Shown here: positions 43,910 to 51,942 of the stretch, piece after piece | Layout: every line of letters begins with the position of its first letter | Numbering within the stretch: the first letter of the stretch is position 1 | NCBI RefSeq assembly: GCF_900104095.1 | Contig: NZ_FNJO01000005.1 | Span: 124,001 to 188,000, forward strand | Reading direction: 5' to 3' | Length of the DNA stretch: 64,000 bases | Source of the DNA: Ralstonia sp. 25mfcol4.1 | GTDB lineage: Bacteria; Pseudomonadota; Gammaproteobacteria; Burkholderiales; Burkholderiaceae | Made by a program: the position numbers and the translations under genes | The notes under the pieces: generated by a model | The model's input: only the letters and a program-made list of their open reading frames with translations | Databases searched by the model: none | What the model was told of the DNA's origin: nothing

Positions 43910-44848
43910 TCAGTAGTCCCACTGTACCGGCACGAACCGGAAGCCGTTGCCGTTCTTCGCGATATGGCCGATGGACGGGAAGGCGATATGCGCGGCGGCC
44001 AGCATGGCGCCCGTTTCGGCGGCCTCGTTGAGCAGCGCGATGCGCACGTTCGTCGCCACTTCAGGCTCGTGCTCGAAGCCGTTTTGCCATTCCGGATGAT
44101 CGAAGCCGACTTCGAAAATTGCGTCGCCCACGAACGTCAGTTTTTCGCCATTAGATGCGACGTCCACCACGCAGTGCCCCGGTGTGTGCCCGCCCGTAAC
44201 GCGCGCCGTTACGCCTGCCGCAACGTGAACGGCCTGGTCGAACTGCACGATTTGCTCGCTGTAGAGCTCGACGAACCTGGCCGCCGCCTTGCGCAGCGCG
44301 GGAGGTACCGTTTCCGGCATCACGGTCTTGCTGAAGTCGGGGTTCTTCCAGAACTCGACTTCGGCGGCGGCCACGTGGATGCGCACGTCCGGGCGCAGCC
44401 TGGCCTTTACGCCATCGACGTTCAGGCCGCCCACGTGATCCATATGCATGTGCGTGATGACGATGTCGGTGATCGCAGCCAGGTCGATGCCGGCCGTTTC
44501 CAGGCGCATGACCGACCGGCCGGCGCGCGTGAAGTACTCGAAGCCATCGCCCACGCCCGAGTCGATCAGGATCAGGCGGTCGCCGCTGCGAACCAGCGCG
44601 ATATTCAGCGCCCAGTCGAACATGTCGCGCTGCAGAAAGCGGCCATCAAACCATTCGTTGCGGTCCGCCGCGCTCACATTGGTGGACATGGTGGAAGTCG
44701 GCAGCGGCAGAATGCCGTCGCTGATCAGCACCACATCGACATCCCCCACGCGCACGGCATAGCGCGAAGGCACGAGTTCGCCGGGACCATCCCTGCCAAG
44801 GTTGGCAATCACCGGCTGCACGTTGCGGATTGTTTCGCTCATTTTCAT
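43910..44848 (-). CDS. Metallo-beta-lactamase-fold hydrolase
   Basis: ATG 44846-44848 (MKMSETIRNVQPV) follows AGGA and gives 312 residues; ATG 44840-44842 is also possible. The metal motif is THMHMDHVGG, with further ligands in GGHTPGH, VGDAI and the C-terminal AAAHIAFPSIGH. The order fits the lactonase/glyoxalase II-like branch of MBL enzymes. No signal peptide is present, so it is cytosolic. Substrate is not fixed; hydrolysis of a lactone or ester is likely. Confidence 0.87.
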   Translation of the reverse strand: MKMSETIRNVQPVIANLGRDGPGELVPSRYAVRVGDVDVVLISDGILPLPTSTMSTNVSAADRNEWFDGRFLQRDMFDWALNIALVRSGDRLILIDSGVGDGFEYFTRAGRSVMRLETAGIDLAAITDIVITHMHMDHVGGLNVDGVKARLRPDVRIHVAAAEVEFWKNPDFSKTVMPETVPPALRKAAARFVELYSEQIVQFDQAVHVAAGVTARVTGGHTPGHCVVDVASNGEKLTFVGDAIFEVGFDHPEWQNGFEHEPEVATNVRIALLNEAAETGAMLAAAHIAFPSIGHIAKNGNGFRFVPVQWDY

Positions 44849-45058
44849 TCGTCCTGTCAATTGAGTGGGTAGGCCGCTCTGGGCGGCACGCGCGATCCGC
44901 TTCACCGGGCGGACATCCTCCTCGACCGTCGCACGGCTTGTGCAACCATCGTTGCGACGGATTCTAGGTAGCGCGGACGAATGGCAGTAGGGTCGCGAAA
45001 GCCTTCAGTATGTTGATCGCTCGACAACAATCTGTGGCAAGGCCCGTGCTGCAGGTTC

Positions 45059-45721
45059 TCAACTGGCGGCTGTTCCCCGGCGGCGCAGGACGGTATGCGT
45101 GGCTTTTTCCGTCGCCACGAATTCCACGCATTCATATCCAAGGGCCCGCAGGTCGATCCCTTCGAACAGCGGTTCTCCCCGGCCGAGCAGGACCGGCGCG
45201 ATGGCAATGTGCAGTTCGTCGATGAGACCCCGGCGGAGATATTGCCGGATGGTATCCGCGCCCCCGCCGATCCGCACGTCCTTGCCGGCAGCCGCCTCGC
45301 GTGCGCGGTCGAGCGCTTCCTGAATGCCGCCTGTGACGAAATGGAACGTCGTGCCGCCTTCCATTGCGATGGCGGGACGCGGGTGGTGCGTCAGGACAAA
45401 GGCTGGAACGTGATACGGCGGATTGTCTCCCCACCAGCCTTTCCAGCTTGTGTCCGGCCATTCGCCACGAATGGGTCCGAACATGTTTCGCCCGAGAATC
45501 CAGGCGCCGACATTCTGAAAGCCCCGGGCCGCGAAATCATCGTCAATACCGGTGGTGCCGCCGTCCTTGCCGAACAGGGTTTGCTGGAACGTGCGCGTGG
45601 GAAGCAGCCACTGGTGAAGATCCGTGCCGCCCAGGCCGAGCGGATTGTCGATGTCCTGGTCCGGGCCTGCGCCGTAACCGTCGAGCGAGATGGTGAAGCC
45701 TTCAACGCGAATGCGTGTCAT
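45059..45721 (-). CDS. RibD C-terminal/dihydrofolate reductase-fold protein
   Basis: ATG 45719-45721 (MTRIRVEGFTISLDGYGAG) with GGAGA 6 nt upstream gives 220 residues. It has the RibD-like core: LGRNMFGP, VPAFVLTHHPRP, VRIGGGADTIRQYL and DELHIAIAPVLLGRGEPLF, for NAD(P)H binding. The family reduces small folded substrates; stand-alone members such as YwjB/YyaP have unproven roles. It follows a divergent-free region and lies downstream of aceA on the same strand, beyond a terminator. Confidence 0.88.
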   Translation of the reverse strand: MTRIRVEGFTISLDGYGAGPDQDIDNPLGLGGTDLHQWLLPTRTFQQTLFGKDGGTTGIDDDFAARGFQNVGAWILGRNMFGPIRGEWPDTSWKGWWGDNPPYHVPAFVLTHHPRPAIAMEGGTTFHFVTGGIQEALDRAREAAAGKDVRIGGGADTIRQYLRRGLIDELHIAIAPVLLGRGEPLFEGIDLRALGYECVEFVATEKATHTVLRRRGTAAS

Positions 45722-45846
45722 GGTTGTCTCCGTTTTTGGTGCTCGACGGCTAATGTACCGGATACCGAAAGCGGATTGGCAACCTGAAGGCAGCGAGTGA
45801 GCGCCGCGCACGACCCTTTCGGATAACGTGTCGCTGCGGAGCAAAG

Positions 45847-45877
45847 AAAAACGCCAACCCGTGATGGGTTGGCGTTT
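45847..45877 (-). terminator. Terminator of aceA
   Basis: AAACGCCAACCC and GGGTTGGCGTTT form a perfect 12-bp stem around a 5-nt loop, followed on the - strand by a T-rich tract (TTTTTCTTT counted with the stem end). Confidence 0.88.
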
Positions 45878-45896
45878 CGGCCATGGCTCCAGAAAA

Positions 45897-47477
45897 TCAG
45901 AACTGGTTCATGGTGTTGTCCTTGCCGGCCGCCTTCAGGGCGGCTTCGCCGCTGAAGTATTCCTTGTGATCGTCGCCGATGTCCGAGCCCGACATGTTCT
46001 GGTGCTTGACGCAGGCGATACCCTGGCGGATCTCCTTGCGCTGCACGCCGGCCACGTAGCCCAGCATGCCCTGGTCGCCGAAGTATTCCTTGGCCAGGTT
46101 GTCGGTCGACAGCGCGGCGGTGTGGTACGTCGGCAGCGTGATCAGGTGGTGGAAGATGCCGGCTTCACGCGAGGCATCGGCCTGGAACGTGCGGATCTTC
46201 TCGTCGGCAAGCTGGGCCAGTTCGGAATCGTCGTACTCCGCGCTCATGAGTTGGCCGCGCTCGTAGGCCGACACGTCCTTGCCCGCGGCCTTCATCGCGT
46301 CGTAGGCCTGCTGGCGGAAGTTCAGCGTCCAGTTGAACGACGGGCTGTTGTTGTACACCAGCTTGGCGTTCGGGATGACCTTGCGGATCTCGCGGACCAT
46401 GCCGGCGATCTGCTCGATATGCGGCTTTTCGGTTTCGATCCACAGCAGGTCGGCGCCGTTCTGCAGCGACGTGATGCTGTCCAGCACGCAGCGCGCTTCG
46501 CCCGTGCCGGCGCGGAACTGGAACAGGTTGCTCGGCAGGCGCTTGGGGCGCATCAGCTTGCCATTCTGCTTGATCACCACGTCACCGTTGCCCAGCGAGT
46601 CGGCCGAGATTTCCTCGCAATCCAGGAACGAGTTGTATTGGTCGCCCAAGTCGCCCGGCGTGTGGGTCACGGCGATCTGCTTGGTCAGGCCGGCGCCCAG
46701 CGAGTCGGTGCGGGTCACGATGATGCCGTCGTCCACGCCGAGTTCCAGGAACGCGTAGCGGATGGCGCGGACCTTGGCCAGGAAGTCTTCGTGCGGCACG
46801 GTGACCTTGCCGTCCTGGTGGCCGCATTGCTTCTCGTCGGACACCTGGTTTTCGATCTGGATGCAGCAGGCGCCCGCTTCGATGAACTGCTTGGCCAGCA
46901 GGTACGTGGCTTCTGCGTTGCCGAAGCCGGCGTCGATGTCGGCGATGATGGGCACCACGTGGGTCACGTGATTGTCGATCTTCTCCTGGATGGCAGCCTT
47001 GGCGGCGCCGGTGGCGGCATCGAGTTCGCGGAACAGGCCGCCCAGTTCACGGGCATCGGCCTGGCGCAGGAACGTATACAGCTCGCGGATCAGCGCGCTG
47101 ACAGAGGTCTTCTCGTGCATCGACTGGTCCGGCAGGGGGCCGAACTCGGAGCGCAGCGCGGCGACCATCCAGCCCGACAGGTACAGGTAGCGGCGCTCGG
47201 TGCTCTTGAAGTGCTTCTTGATGGAAATCATCTTCTGCTGGCCGATGAAGCCGTGCCAGCAACCCAGCGACTGCGTGTACTTGGCCGGGTCGGCGTCGTA
47301 GGCGGCCATGTCGGCGCGCATGATCTTTGCGGTGTATCGCGCAATGTCCAGGCCCGTCTTGAACTTGTTCTGGGCACGCATGCGGGCGGCATACTCGGGG
47401 TTGATGGCGTCCCACGCGCTGCCGTGGCTTGCCTTCAGCGCTGCAATTGCCTTGATGTCGTCTTGATACTGGGCCAT
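45897..47477 (-). CDS. aceA: Isocitrate lyase (long form)
   Basis: ATG 47475-47477 (MAQYQDDIKAIAALKASHG) with AGGAAA upstream gives 526 residues, the long form found in Pseudomonas and Burkholderiales (E. coli AceA has 434). The catalytic cysteine C219 lies in EKQCGHQDGK, a variant of KKCGH; IADIDAGFGNAEATY holds the Mg ligands. It splits isocitrate to glyoxylate and succinate for growth on acetate or fatty acids. The 295-bp upstream region carries a repeated operator-like motif. No malate synthase gene is in the window. Confidence 0.97.
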   Translation of the reverse strand: MAQYQDDIKAIAALKASHGSAWDAINPEYAARMRAQNKFKTGLDIARYTAKIMRADMAAYDADPAKYTQSLGCWHGFIGQQKMISIKKHFKSTERRYLYLSGWMVAALRSEFGPLPDQSMHEKTSVSALIRELYTFLRQADARELGGLFRELDAATGAAKAAIQEKIDNHVTHVVPIIADIDAGFGNAEATYLLAKQFIEAGACCIQIENQVSDEKQCGHQDGKVTVPHEDFLAKVRAIRYAFLELGVDDGIIVTRTDSLGAGLTKQIAVTHTPGDLGDQYNSFLDCEEISADSLGNGDVVIKQNGKLMRPKRLPSNLFQFRAGTGEARCVLDSITSLQNGADLLWIETEKPHIEQIAGMVREIRKVIPNAKLVYNNSPSFNWTLNFRQQAYDAMKAAGKDVSAYERGQLMSAEYDDSELAQLADEKIRTFQADASREAGIFHHLITLPTYHTAALSTDNLAKEYFGDQGMLGYVAGVQRKEIRQGIACVKHQNMSGSDIGDDHKEYFSGEAALKAAGKDNTMNQF

Positions 47478-47644
47478 GTCGATTTCCTGGGAAGTAAGCG
47501 TGTTTGAGTGAAGGGTTGCGGGTGCCGCCGGGTGTCTCGAAGCCGAGCAGCGTGGAAATAATTGTATGGCGGTTTTGCTGCGCAGCAACCAACTCTTATA
47601 TAAGACATAAGACTTTGTTTATCCTTATTTTTCAATGAGATAGA

Positions 47645-47722
47645 GTGCGAATTTCGGGATGTGGGAAGCGTTTTCTCACAACGAAACCGCCACGTCGGGG
47701 CTGGCCCGGTGCGAATTTCGCA
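47645..47722 (-). promoter_or_regulatory. Duplicated operator-like motif upstream of aceA
   Basis: GTGCGAATTTCG occurs at 47645-47656 and again at 47709-47720, 64 bp apart (about six helix turns), each followed by NNATGTG. The second is an almost perfect palindrome, TGCGAA-T-TTCGCA. The pair lies about 170-245 bp before the aceA start and after the stop-proximal end of no other promoter need. It resembles sites of short-chain acyl-CoA regulators, but the binding protein is unknown. Confidence 0.5.
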
Positions 47723-47772
47723 ATGTGAAAGGTGCTTTCAGGTGTCGGATTCGACGGGGGCGGGCGGCTGAC

Positions 47773-48522
47773 TCAGAGCCGGTGTATCGACGCGCCAGCC
47801 GTTTCGCACAGCCATTGCGGATCGTCATGCGGCAGGTCGTGCCCGGCCCAGGGATGTCGTGCGTGGGGTGCGCCCCAGGCTGCCGCCAGACGCGCGGAGC
47901 AGTGGGGGTTGACCAGCCGGTCCGCATCGGATGACACCACCAGCGTCGGGCAGGCCGGCGCCCGGCCTTGCGCGCGGAAGCGGGCCGCGGCCAATAGCTG
48001 CAGCCAGGCCGCTTCGCGCGACACCGGGGCGCTCTGGCCGATTTCCACCCAGCGCGCCAGGTCGGCGTCGCGGGTATCGAGCCGTTCGCAGGTCAGCCGA
48101 TGGATGACGCGCTCGCAGCGTGCGCGGTCATGCCAGTGGCGGGCCATGTCCAGCAGGGCTGCCCAGTTGCGCGGCCGCAGCCGCTCGGCGGGATGGCTGA
48201 ATGGCCGCATGCTTGTATTGATCAGCACCAGGCCACTGACCTCTGCGGGCCACGCCTGGGCCCAGTCGGTGGCCACCATGGCCCCCAGCGACATCGCCAG
48301 GATGTGCCACGGTCCGCTGCGGCCCGTGGCCTGTGCGGCGGCCCGTACGGCAGCGGTCATGCCACGCACATGGCCGGGTATGGGCAGGTGGCGTGCGCCG
48401 CCGTTGCCCGGCAGGTCGAGCATCAGCGGCGCGGGCAGCCCGTGGGCAGACCAGCGCGCGGGCAGGTCGCCCCAATGCCGCGACTCGCGCGTCAGGCCGC
48501 GCAGGAAGATCCATCCGCTCAT
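47773..48522 (-). CDS. Alpha/beta hydrolase
   Basis: The 249-residue protein opens WIFLRGLTRESRHWGDLP, has the nucleophile elbow AMSLGAM, an aspartate in VVSSDADRLVNP and a histidine in HPWAGHDLPHDDP. No signal peptide is seen. It overlaps the upstream M14 peptidase gene by 4 nt (ATGA), so the two are coupled. The substrate is not evident; the pairing with a carboxypeptidase suggests peptide or amide turnover. Confidence 0.87.
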   Translation of the reverse strand: MSGWIFLRGLTRESRHWGDLPARWSAHGLPAPLMLDLPGNGGARHLPIPGHVRGMTAAVRAAAQATGRSGPWHILAMSLGAMVATDWAQAWPAEVSGLVLINTSMRPFSHPAERLRPRNWAALLDMARHWHDRARCERVIHRLTCERLDTRDADLARWVEIGQSAPVSREAAWLQLLAAARFRAQGRAPACPTLVVSSDADRLVNPHCSARLAAAWGAPHARHPWAGHDLPHDDPQWLCETAGASIHRL

Positions 48523-49550
48523 GGCGCGGGCTTACCGCTCTGCCAGTGCGCGCGCGCCTGTTCCAGCAAGTGCTGGCGGTGCGGCCCCTGTGGCAGCCAG
48601 CGGTCGGGCGCCACCGCCACGCGTCCCAGGAAGTCGAACAGGCTCACATGGCGCCGCAGCACGCGCGCGGTGCGGTGTGCCTTGATCGGATTGAAGATGC
48701 CGGCCCGCGAGAACAACTGACGCGGATTCTTCTTGATCCAGAGCCAGGACCCCAGCTCCAGCGTCATCGGCAGGAACAGGCATGCCGGCGGCGTGCGATC
48801 GTAGGCGTAGTCCCAGAGATCGCCATGCAGCAGGTACTGGTGGCTCTGCGGCTCGAAGGCATAGCCATGGTGAGGGTGAGCCTGTTCGAACATGGTCTTG
48901 AGCAGGTACATCTCGGGCAGGTGGGCCATCGGGGTATGCGTGCGCGCATACGGAAACCAGATGCTGTCACGCCAGCCGTAGCCGGAATGGCAGTCCACGG
49001 CAAAGCTTAGCGGACGGGGCAGCAGTTCGGATTCCACCACGCGCAGCAGCGCCATGCTTTCGGCTTCCATTGGCGATCCCGCCCGGCCCCGATACCAGGG
49101 CAGCCAGCTGCCGATGCGCTGGCCGCCGGCCAGGAAGGGCACGCGGGCATCGGCATTCTGCGGCGCGTTGCGCATCAGGTCCACGCCATTCGGATTGGCG
49201 CGCGTGGCGCTATACATGCCGCCGGGATTGACGATCGGCATGAACACCAGCCGAACACTTTCCAGTTGCCGGTGCAGCAGGTCGTCCCAGCTCAGCCGGC
49301 ACAGCAGCGAGCGCATGTAGTCAAGCACCAGTTGCGTGCCAATGCGTTCCAGGCCATGGATGCCGCCGAAGATGCCGATGGCCGGTGCATCGGGCGCCTG
49401 CGTGCCCAGGCTGGCCACCGGCACGGCGAACGTGCGCCCTGGCACGTTGACATGGCACGCGGTGCGGGTGTCGAACCACGGTGCGCCCACTTCCAGCAGC
49501 GTCAGCAGTTGGTCGTACTCCGGAAAACTGGAAGGGACCGGACCGGTCAT
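48519..49550 (-). CDS. M14-family zinc carboxypeptidase
   Basis: ATG 49548-49550 (MTGPVPSSFPEYDQLLTLL) gives 343 residues; a longer frame to 49646 is not supported. Zinc ligands appear as H-x2-E in GGIHGLERIG and a later histidine in VDCHSGYG; NPNGVDLMRN gives the substrate-carboxylate Asn/Arg pair and MTLELGSW the catalytic glutamate. No signal peptide, so probably cytosolic; relatives trim peptides or amide-linked compounds. It forms a two-gene operon with the downstream hydrolase. Confidence 0.9.
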   Translation of the reverse strand: MTGPVPSSFPEYDQLLTLLEVGAPWFDTRTACHVNVPGRTFAVPVASLGTQAPDAPAIGIFGGIHGLERIGTQLVLDYMRSLLCRLSWDDLLHRQLESVRLVFMPIVNPGGMYSATRANPNGVDLMRNAPQNADARVPFLAGGQRIGSWLPWYRGRAGSPMEAESMALLRVVESELLPRPLSFAVDCHSGYGWRDSIWFPYARTHTPMAHLPEMYLLKTMFEQAHPHHGYAFEPQSHQYLLHGDLWDYAYDRTPPACLFLPMTLELGSWLWIKKNPRQLFSRAGIFNPIKAHRTARVLRRHVSLFDFLGRVAVAPDRWLPQGPHRQHLLEQARAHWQSGKPAP

Positions 49551-49573
49551 CGGCGGGGGCTCAGGGGGAAGGG

Positions 49574-50488
49574 TCAGTTCAATATAGGCGCTGGCGGCGG
49601 CGTCTCGCAATGCAGCGCGGCCGCGCCCGCGGGCGCGACCAGGCAATCGAGCAGCGCGCCCACCAGCCGGGTGTGGCGGCGGCCGTTCAGGCAGTACAGG
49701 TATTCGTGGATCACCGGCGCCGCGCTGGCGAAAGGCACCACGACCAGCGCCGGATCGCGCGGCACTTCGCCCTCCGGCATGACGCTGGCGCCGAGATTGT
49801 GGCGAATCGCCTCGCAGATGGCCTCGCGGCTGCCGATCACCGTATGGGGCGGCATGCCCGCGCCGGCCGCGCGCAGCGCCGCCTCGGTGGCCTCGCGCGT
49901 CATCGACCCCTGTTCGCGCACCAGCAGATGGCAGGCCGACAGCTCTGGCACCTCCACGCGGGGCCGGCGCGCCAGCGGATGCACGGGGTGTACCACCAGC
50001 ACCATCGGGTCGGCCGCCAGCGTGACGCGATGCAGGCGGTCGTCGTCCAGCGCGTGCGACGACACGGCGGCGTCGATGCGGTACTCGTACAGCGCCTCGA
50101 TCATCTGCCTGGAGTTGCCGATCTCGATGCTGATTTCGATAGCCGGGTAGCGTTGCCGGAAGGCGGCCACGCTGCGCAGGATGTAGTACGGCCCGGTGGC
50201 GCCGATTCGCAGGTTGCCGATGCGCAGGTTGCCGGCATTGCGCAGCAGGAAGTCGGCATTGCTCTCCTGCTGCATGATCTGCTCGGCCACGGGCATGAGC
50301 GCCACGCCGACGTCACTGAGGTCGACGCGGCTGGCGCGGCGGTGGAACAGCTCCACGCCATACAGCTCCTCAAGCTGCCGGATGCGCCCGGTGACCGTGG
50401 GCTGGCTCACGCGCAGCTGACGCGCGGCCGTGGTGATGCTGCCCTGTCGCGCTACCTCGTAGAAGGTCATCAGCAGGTCGCCAAGCAT
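49574..50488 (-). CDS. LysR-family regulator
   Basis: ATG 50486-50488 (MLGDLLMTFYEVARQGSI) with GGGAG 6 nt upstream gives 304 residues. The winged helix is TAARQLRVSQPTVTGRIRQLEE; the effector domain includes IGATGPYYILRSVAAFRQRYP and LVREQGSMTREATEAAL, as in CysB/CbbR-like clades. It is divergent from the M20 peptidase gene and lies 23 nt upstream of the M14 gene start. Either could be its target; the T-N11-A site lies in the divergent spacer. Confidence 0.92.
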   Translation of the reverse strand: MLGDLLMTFYEVARQGSITTAARQLRVSQPTVTGRIRQLEELYGVELFHRRASRVDLSDVGVALMPVAEQIMQQESNADFLLRNAGNLRIGNLRIGATGPYYILRSVAAFRQRYPAIEISIEIGNSRQMIEALYEYRIDAAVSSHALDDDRLHRVTLAADPMVLVVHPVHPLARRPRVEVPELSACHLLVREQGSMTREATEAALRAAGAGMPPHTVIGSREAICEAIRHNLGASVMPEGEVPRDPALVVVPFASAAPVIHEYLYCLNGRRHTRLVGALLDCLVAPAGAAALHCETPPPAPILN

Positions 50489-50512
50489 GGAACTCCCGGG
50501 GGGCAAATAGCG

Positions 50513-50527
50513 ATAGCCGGCGACTAT
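50513..50527. promoter_or_regulatory. LysR-type T-N11-A box upstream of lysR and the M20 gene
   Basis: ATAG-CCGGCGA-CTAT contains T50514-N11-A50526 and lies 25 bp from the lysR start, 155 bp from the M20 start. Confidence 0.5.
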
Positions 50528-50681
50528 AAGGCGGAAATATGACAGCGTGACGAATCCATGCGCCCGGTCAATCGCGATGGTGCGGCGGCTGGCAATAATG
50601 CCGCCTCACGGCGCGAAGGACCATCCAGAGACCCGGACCGCGCCAACGCCGAGGGGGTTGTTTCATTCAGGAGTCAACACC

Positions 50682-51941
50682 ATGTACAGGAGATTGCTTG
50701 GCGCGGTGGCCATCGCTGGCGCAATGATGGTGTCTTACGGCTGTTCGGACACTGCCGCTGCACCGCCGACCTACGACAGCGCGCTCGATGCAGCCGCCAG
50801 GGCGCAGCAGGCCCCGGTGCTGGCCACGCTGGAGGCGCTGGTCAATATCGAAACCGGCCCCGGCGACGCGGCGGGCATGAAGGCGATGGGCGACTACCTG
50901 GCCACGCGGCTGGCCGATCTGGGCGCCGCCGTGACCCGCTATCCGGCCGAGGCCGGCGTGGTCGGCGACAACATCGTCGGCGTGTTCCAGGGCACCGGCA
51001 CGGCGAAGATCCTGCTGATGGCGCATATGGATACTGTCTATCCGCGTGGATTCCTGGCCAAAGCGCCATTCCGGATCGACGGCAACCACGCCTACGGGCC
51101 GGGCATCGCCGACGACAAGAGCGGGATCGCCGTGATCCTGCACGCGCTGGGGCTGCTCGATGCGCGCGGCTTCCGCGACTACGGCACGCTGACCGTGCTG
51201 TTCAATACCGACGAGGAGACCGGCTCGTTCGGGTCGCATGCGCTGATCCAGCGCCTGGCGGCATCGCACGACTATGTTCTGTCGCACGAGCCGGCCTTTG
51301 CCACGGCCGAGAGCTTTGGCCTGGCCACCTCGGGCATCGCCCATGCGGAAGTCACTATCAAGGGCGTGGCCTCGCATGCGGGCGTCGCGCCCGAACTGGG
51401 CGTCAATGCGCTGACCGAGGCGGCGGACCTGATCCTGCGCACGCAGGACATCGACGACAAGGCCCGCGAGATCCGCTTCAACTGGACGCTGGCGTCGGCC
51501 GGTTCGGCGTCGAACGCGATTCCCGCCTCGGCCACGCTGACTGCCGATATGCGCTATGGCCGCAACGACGACTATGACGCCATCGTCGCCATGCTCGACG
51601 AGCGCGCCCGGCGCAAGCGCCTGCCGGCCGCCGAGATCACCATCGACATGAAGAAGGGGCGCCCGGCGTTCAATGCCTCGGCCGCCGGCCAGGCGCTGGC
51701 CGCGAAAGGGCAGGCGATCTACCAGGAGGTGGGCGGCAGCATCGGCATTGCCACCGCGCGCACCGGCGGCGGCAGCGATGCCGCCTACGCCGCGCTAACG
51801 GGCAAGCCCGTGCTGGAGGGCATGGGCCTGCCCGGCATGGGCTATCACACCAATGCCGACGAATACATCCTGATCGACGCCATTCCACGCCGCCTTTACC
51901 TGGAGGCGCGCATGATCATGGACCTGAGCCTGGGCCGGTAA
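50682..51941 (+). CDS. M20-family carboxypeptidase lipoprotein (glutamate carboxypeptidase type)
   Basis: ATG 50682 follows CAGGAG by 8 nt and gives 419 residues; the frame opens at 50547. The N-terminus is a lipoprotein signal (MYRRLLGAVAIAGAMMVSYGC, cysteine 21). Metal ligands are seen in LLMAHMDTVYP (H), GIADDKSG (D), FNTDEETGS (E pair) and GYHTNADEY (H), the dinuclear zinc site of carboxypeptidase G2. It should remove C-terminal glutamate or similar residues from folates or peptides in the periplasm. It converges on the phospholipase gene with 1 nt between stops. Confidence 0.9.
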   Translation: MYRRLLGAVAIAGAMMVSYGCSDTAAAPPTYDSALDAAARAQQAPVLATLEALVNIETGPGDAAGMKAMGDYLATRLADLGAAVTRYPAEAGVVGDNIVGVFQGTGTAKILLMAHMDTVYPRGFLAKAPFRIDGNHAYGPGIADDKSGIAVILHALGLLDARGFRDYGTLTVLFNTDEETGSFGSHALIQRLAASHDYVLSHEPAFATAESFGLATSGIAHAEVTIKGVASHAGVAPELGVNALTEAADLILRTQDIDDKAREIRFNWTLASAGSASNAIPASATLTADMRYGRNDDYDAIVAMLDERARRKRLPAAEITIDMKKGRPAFNASAAGQALAAKGQAIYQEVGGSIGIATARTGGGSDAAYAALTGKPVLEGMGLPGMGYHTNADEYILIDAIPRRLYLEARMIMDLSLGR

Positions 51942-51942
51942 C

